Both the position numbers and the translations under genes were made by a program. Below are positions 4,436-6,658 of a stretch of 6,658 nt of DNA, in pieces. The notes under the pieces were generated by a model. The model saw only the letters and a program-made list of their open reading frames with translations, did not search any database and was not told where the DNA came from. Source of the stretch: Bacillota bacterium (GTDB lineage: Bacteria; Bacillota; Clostridia; Oscillospirales; Butyricicoccaceae); contig JAUZPW010000081.1 in the NCBI GenBank assembly GCA_030705725.1, forward strand, positions 1 to 6,658, read 5' to 3'. Each line of letters begins with the position of its first letter. The first letter of the stretch is position 1.

Positions 4436-5566
4436 TTATATTCTCCTGTCCAGCACTTCTCCCCATTTCGATCTAAAAGCGTCAAATTCGTCATTATCGA
4501 TAGCCGCGCGTATATTCCCCATAAGCCGGTTGTAGAACGAAAGGTTGTGGATTACCGCGAGTCTGAGCGCGAGAACCTCTTCGGCCTTGAAAAGATGCCT
4601 CAGATATGCTCTTGAGTAGTTTTTGCATGTAAAGCAAGGGCAATCCTCGTCAACGGGCTCACCGGAGCTTTCGTATTTCGCGTTTTTTATATTTATTACG
4701 CCGTTTTTCGTGAAAAGATGCCCATGCCTCGCGTTTCGCGCTGGAAGCACGCAGTCGAAGAAATCCACGCCCATTCCTACTGCCTCGATGATATTGCCGG
4801 GCGTGCCTACGCCCATTAAATATCTGGGCCTGTCCTGCGGCATTTCCTCCTCGACGACTGATATCATTTCGTACATAACGGAAGCCTCTTCGCCGACTGC
4901 AAGCCCGCCGATCGCATACCCCGGAAGATTAAGCTCTCTTATCCTTTTCATATTTTCCTTCCTGAGATCCGCGTATGTTCCGCCCTGGTTTATCCCGAAG
5001 AGCATCTGGTCGGGGTTTACGGCCCCCGGTTCCGAATTGAACCGCTCAAGCGCTTTGTTTGAGCGTATAAGCCAGTTTTCGGTTCTTCGGCAGGCATCTT
5101 TGGCGTAGTTATACTCCGCGGGGTTAGCCACGCATTCGTCAAAGGCCATCGCAATATCCGAACCGATGCAAGACTGAACCTCCATGCTCTCCTCAGGGCC
5201 CATAAATATCCTGCGCCCGTCAATATGCGACTGGAAATGTACGCCCTCATCCGTTACCTTTCTCAGCGAATCCAGAGAAAAAACCTGAAATCCGCCGCTG
5301 TCGGTCAGAATCGGGCCATCCCAGCTCATGAACCTGTGAAGTCCGCCGAGTTTTTTAATAATATCTCCGCCCGGACGCAGCATAAGATGATAAGTGTTCG
5401 ACAGCGCCACCTGGCAGCCGACGTCGCGAAGGTCAAAGGCACCCAGCCCGCCTTTTATGGCAGCCTGTGTCGCCACATTCATAAAAACGGGAGTCTCCAC
5501 GACCCCGTGCTTTGTCGAAAACCTTCCGCGCCGTGCTTTTCCCTGCCGTTTTATAAGAGTGAACAT
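4436..5566 (-). CDS. tgt: Queuine/preQ1 tRNA-guanine transglycosylase
   Basis: Tgt exchanges guanine 34 in the anticodon wobble position of the GUN tRNAs (Asp, Asn, His, Tyr) for the queuosine precursor preQ1 in bacteria. The 376-residue protein is the normal bacterial length. D89 in TDSGGFQ is the general acid/base, D143 in AFDEC and GINQGG (191-196) line the base pocket, and D271 in FDCVLPARNARHG is the nucleophile. Zinc ligands are C309, C311, C314 and H340 (CPCFTC and AVIHNLS). All key residues are present. GGGAG lies seven bases before ATG 5566. It follows queA by 17 bases, so the two are almost certainly co-transcribed and act in sequence: QueA modifies the base that Tgt inserts. Confidence 0.98.
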   Translation of the reverse strand: MFTLIKRQGKARRGRFSTKHGVVETPVFMNVATQAAIKGGLGAFDLRDVGCQVALSNTYHLMLRPGGDIIKKLGGLHRFMSWDGPILTDSGGFQVFSLDSLRKVTDEGVHFQSHIDGRRIFMGPEESMEVQSCIGSDIAMAFDECVANPAEYNYAKDACRRTENWLIRSNKALERFNSEPGAVNPDQMLFGINQGGTYADLRKENMKRIRELNLPGYAIGGLAVGEEASVMYEMISVVEEEMPQDRPRYLMGVGTPGNIIEAVGMGVDFFDCVLPARNARHGHLFTKNGVINIKNAKYESSGEPVDEDCPCFTCKNYSRAYLRHLFKAEEVLALRLAVIHNLSFYNRLMGNIRAAIDNDEFDAFRSKWGEVLDRRI

Positions 5567-5583
5567 TTAATAACTCCCTGTTT

Positions 5584-6609
5584 TTAATAAAGGAACATCG
5601 CGTCCCCAAAGCTGAAAAACCTGTATTTTTCTTTTACCGCCTGATTATACGCGCCTAGCACGTTTTCACGCCCTGCAAAAGCCGAAACGAGCATAATGAG
5701 AGTACTTTCAGGCAAATGAAAATTCGTGATCAACGCGTCCATCGCCTTGAAACGGTAGCCGGGATAAATAAAAATATCCGTCCAGCCCGAGGAAGGCCGG
5801 ATATACCCCTCGTCGTCAGCCGCCGTCTCGACGGTCCGGCACGCGGTAGTCCCGACGCATATTATTCTTCCCCCGCTTTTTTTTGTCCTGTTAATTGTTT
5901 CGGCTGTTTTTTCGTCAATAATGTAAAACTCCGAGTGCATCAGGTGTTCTTCAATCCGCTCCTCTTTAACAGGGCGGAAAGTCCCAAGTCCCACATGAAG
6001 TGTTAAGTATGCGAGCTTTACACTGTTTTTTTCAAGACCACAAAGCATTTCTTTCGTAAAATGAAGTCCCGCGGTGGGCGCCGCGGCGCTTCCCGGTTCC
6101 TTGGAATATACCGTCTGGTACCGTTCCGGGTCACTGAGCTTTTCCTTTATATAAGGCGGCAGCGGCATTTCGCCCAGCTTCGACAAAACCTCCAGGAACA
6201 CACCCTCATACGAAAACCTGATAAACTTGTTGCCGTCCGGAAGCGAGCGCTCAACCTCTCCGGATAAAAGCCCTTCGCCGTAGATAAGCTTCGTTCCGAC
6301 AGGTGTTTTCCTTCCAGGCTTCGTAAGGCATTCCCAGACATCCCCGCCCAGATCCCTCAAAAGCAGCGTCTCAATAGCGCCCGTCCCGTTTTTCCTAGAA
6401 CCCATAAGCCTTGCGGGAAGCACCCGGGAATTATTCAGCACGAGGCAGTCGCCAGGATTAATAAACCCCGGAAGGTCGTAAAACATGCGGTGCCTGATTT
6501 CGCCCGTTTTCCTGTTTAGCGCCAGAAGCCTCGAGCCGTCACGCCTCTCTAGCGGCGTCTGCGCGATAAGCTCCTGAGGTAGATCGTAATAGAATTCGTT
6601 TTTATTCAT
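5584..6609 (-). CDS. queA: tRNA S-adenosylmethionine ribosyltransferase-isomerase QueA
   Basis: QueA transfers and isomerises the ribosyl part of S-adenosylmethionine onto preQ1 in tRNA, giving epoxyqueuosine, the step after Tgt. The 341-residue length is typical. Family signatures run through the protein: YDLPQELIAQ near the N-terminus, NNSRVLPARL (59-68), GEMPLPPYI (146-154), GSAAAPTAGLHFT (173-185), LHVGLGTFRPV (204-214), TDIFIYPGY (277-285), LITNFHLPESTL (293-304) and the C-terminal YRFFSFGDAMF. ATG 6609 is the natural start, but its ribosome site is poor (GGTG four bases upstream), suggesting translation coupled to an upstream gene or modest expression. In many Firmicutes ruvB lies just upstream; here the window ends 49 bases before the start and shows no stop of such a gene that I can assign. 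Confidence 0.98.
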   Translation of the reverse strand: MNKNEFYYDLPQELIAQTPLERRDGSRLLALNRKTGEIRHRMFYDLPGFINPGDCLVLNNSRVLPARLMGSRKNGTGAIETLLLRDLGGDVWECLTKPGRKTPVGTKLIYGEGLLSGEVERSLPDGNKFIRFSYEGVFLEVLSKLGEMPLPPYIKEKLSDPERYQTVYSKEPGSAAAPTAGLHFTKEMLCGLEKNSVKLAYLTLHVGLGTFRPVKEERIEEHLMHSEFYIIDEKTAETINRTKKSGGRIICVGTTACRTVETAADDEGYIRPSSGWTDIFIYPGYRFKAMDALITNFHLPESTLIMLVSAFAGRENVLGAYNQAVKEKYRFFSFGDAMFLY

Positions 6610-6658
6610 TTCACACCATTAAAAGTCCGATATAGTAACGCCGGTATAATAATACTTG

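Noticed and set aside
4623..5108. 161-codon plus-strand reading frame
   Set aside because: It is antisense to tgt, whose motifs and full length are beyond doubt. The translated sequence resembles no family and there is no ribosome site worth the name.
6610..6658. Promoter or preQ1 riboswitch before queA
   Set aside because: Only 49 bases are available. AT-rich -10-like hexamers exist, but the -35 position falls at or beyond the edge, and no riboswitch aptamer can be recognised.

Overview
The window looks like a chromosomal segment of an anaerobic, endospore-forming Firmicute of class Clostridia. The gene content supports this: a SCIFF ranthipeptide precursor with its radical SAM maturase, an engulfment protein SpoIIM next to xerD, and queA-tgt-yajC in the order common in Clostridia. 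Every convincing gene lies on the minus strand, so transcription runs from the right end to the left end. No rRNA, tRNA, CRISPR array, prophage or insertion sequence is visible.

Right part (about 6658 to 4436): queA and tgt, 17 bases apart, encode two steps of queuosine tRNA modification. Middle part (4423 to 1922): a sigma-A type promoter overlapping the end of the tgt region drives yajC (Sec translocase accessory), then a small four-helix membrane protein of the TIGR04086 type, then the 47-residue SCIFF precursor scfA, and then scfB, the radical SAM/SPASM enzyme that installs a thioether in it. A clear intrinsic terminator follows scfB. Small RNA hairpins lie between yajC and the membrane gene and between scfA and scfB; they may set relative expression within the unit.

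Left part (1912 to 1): a roughly 300-base gene-free region carries candidate sigma-E and sigma-A promoters, a 10-bp direct repeat and inverted repeats. It leads into spoIIM (septal peptidoglycan remodelling during engulfment) and xerD (chromosome dimer resolution), as in the B. subtilis spoIIM-fur-yqzK-xerD neighbourhood but without fur. Just past the xerD stop is a strong extended -10 promoter (TTGACT, 17 bp, TGC-TATACT) pointing out of the window. It is followed by a Shine-Dalgarno sequence, a possible short ORF and two successive hairpins, the second with a U-tract. This has the layout of an attenuator or leader-peptide region, or the start of the next gene.

The proposed start codons of xerD, spoIIM and yajC differ from the longest possible ORFs. 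In each case the Shine-Dalgarno sequence lies inside the longer reading frame and points to the internal ATG. The main biological interest is the SCIFF locus, where the precursor has a seventh cysteine in its leader, and the leader-like transcript at the left edge.
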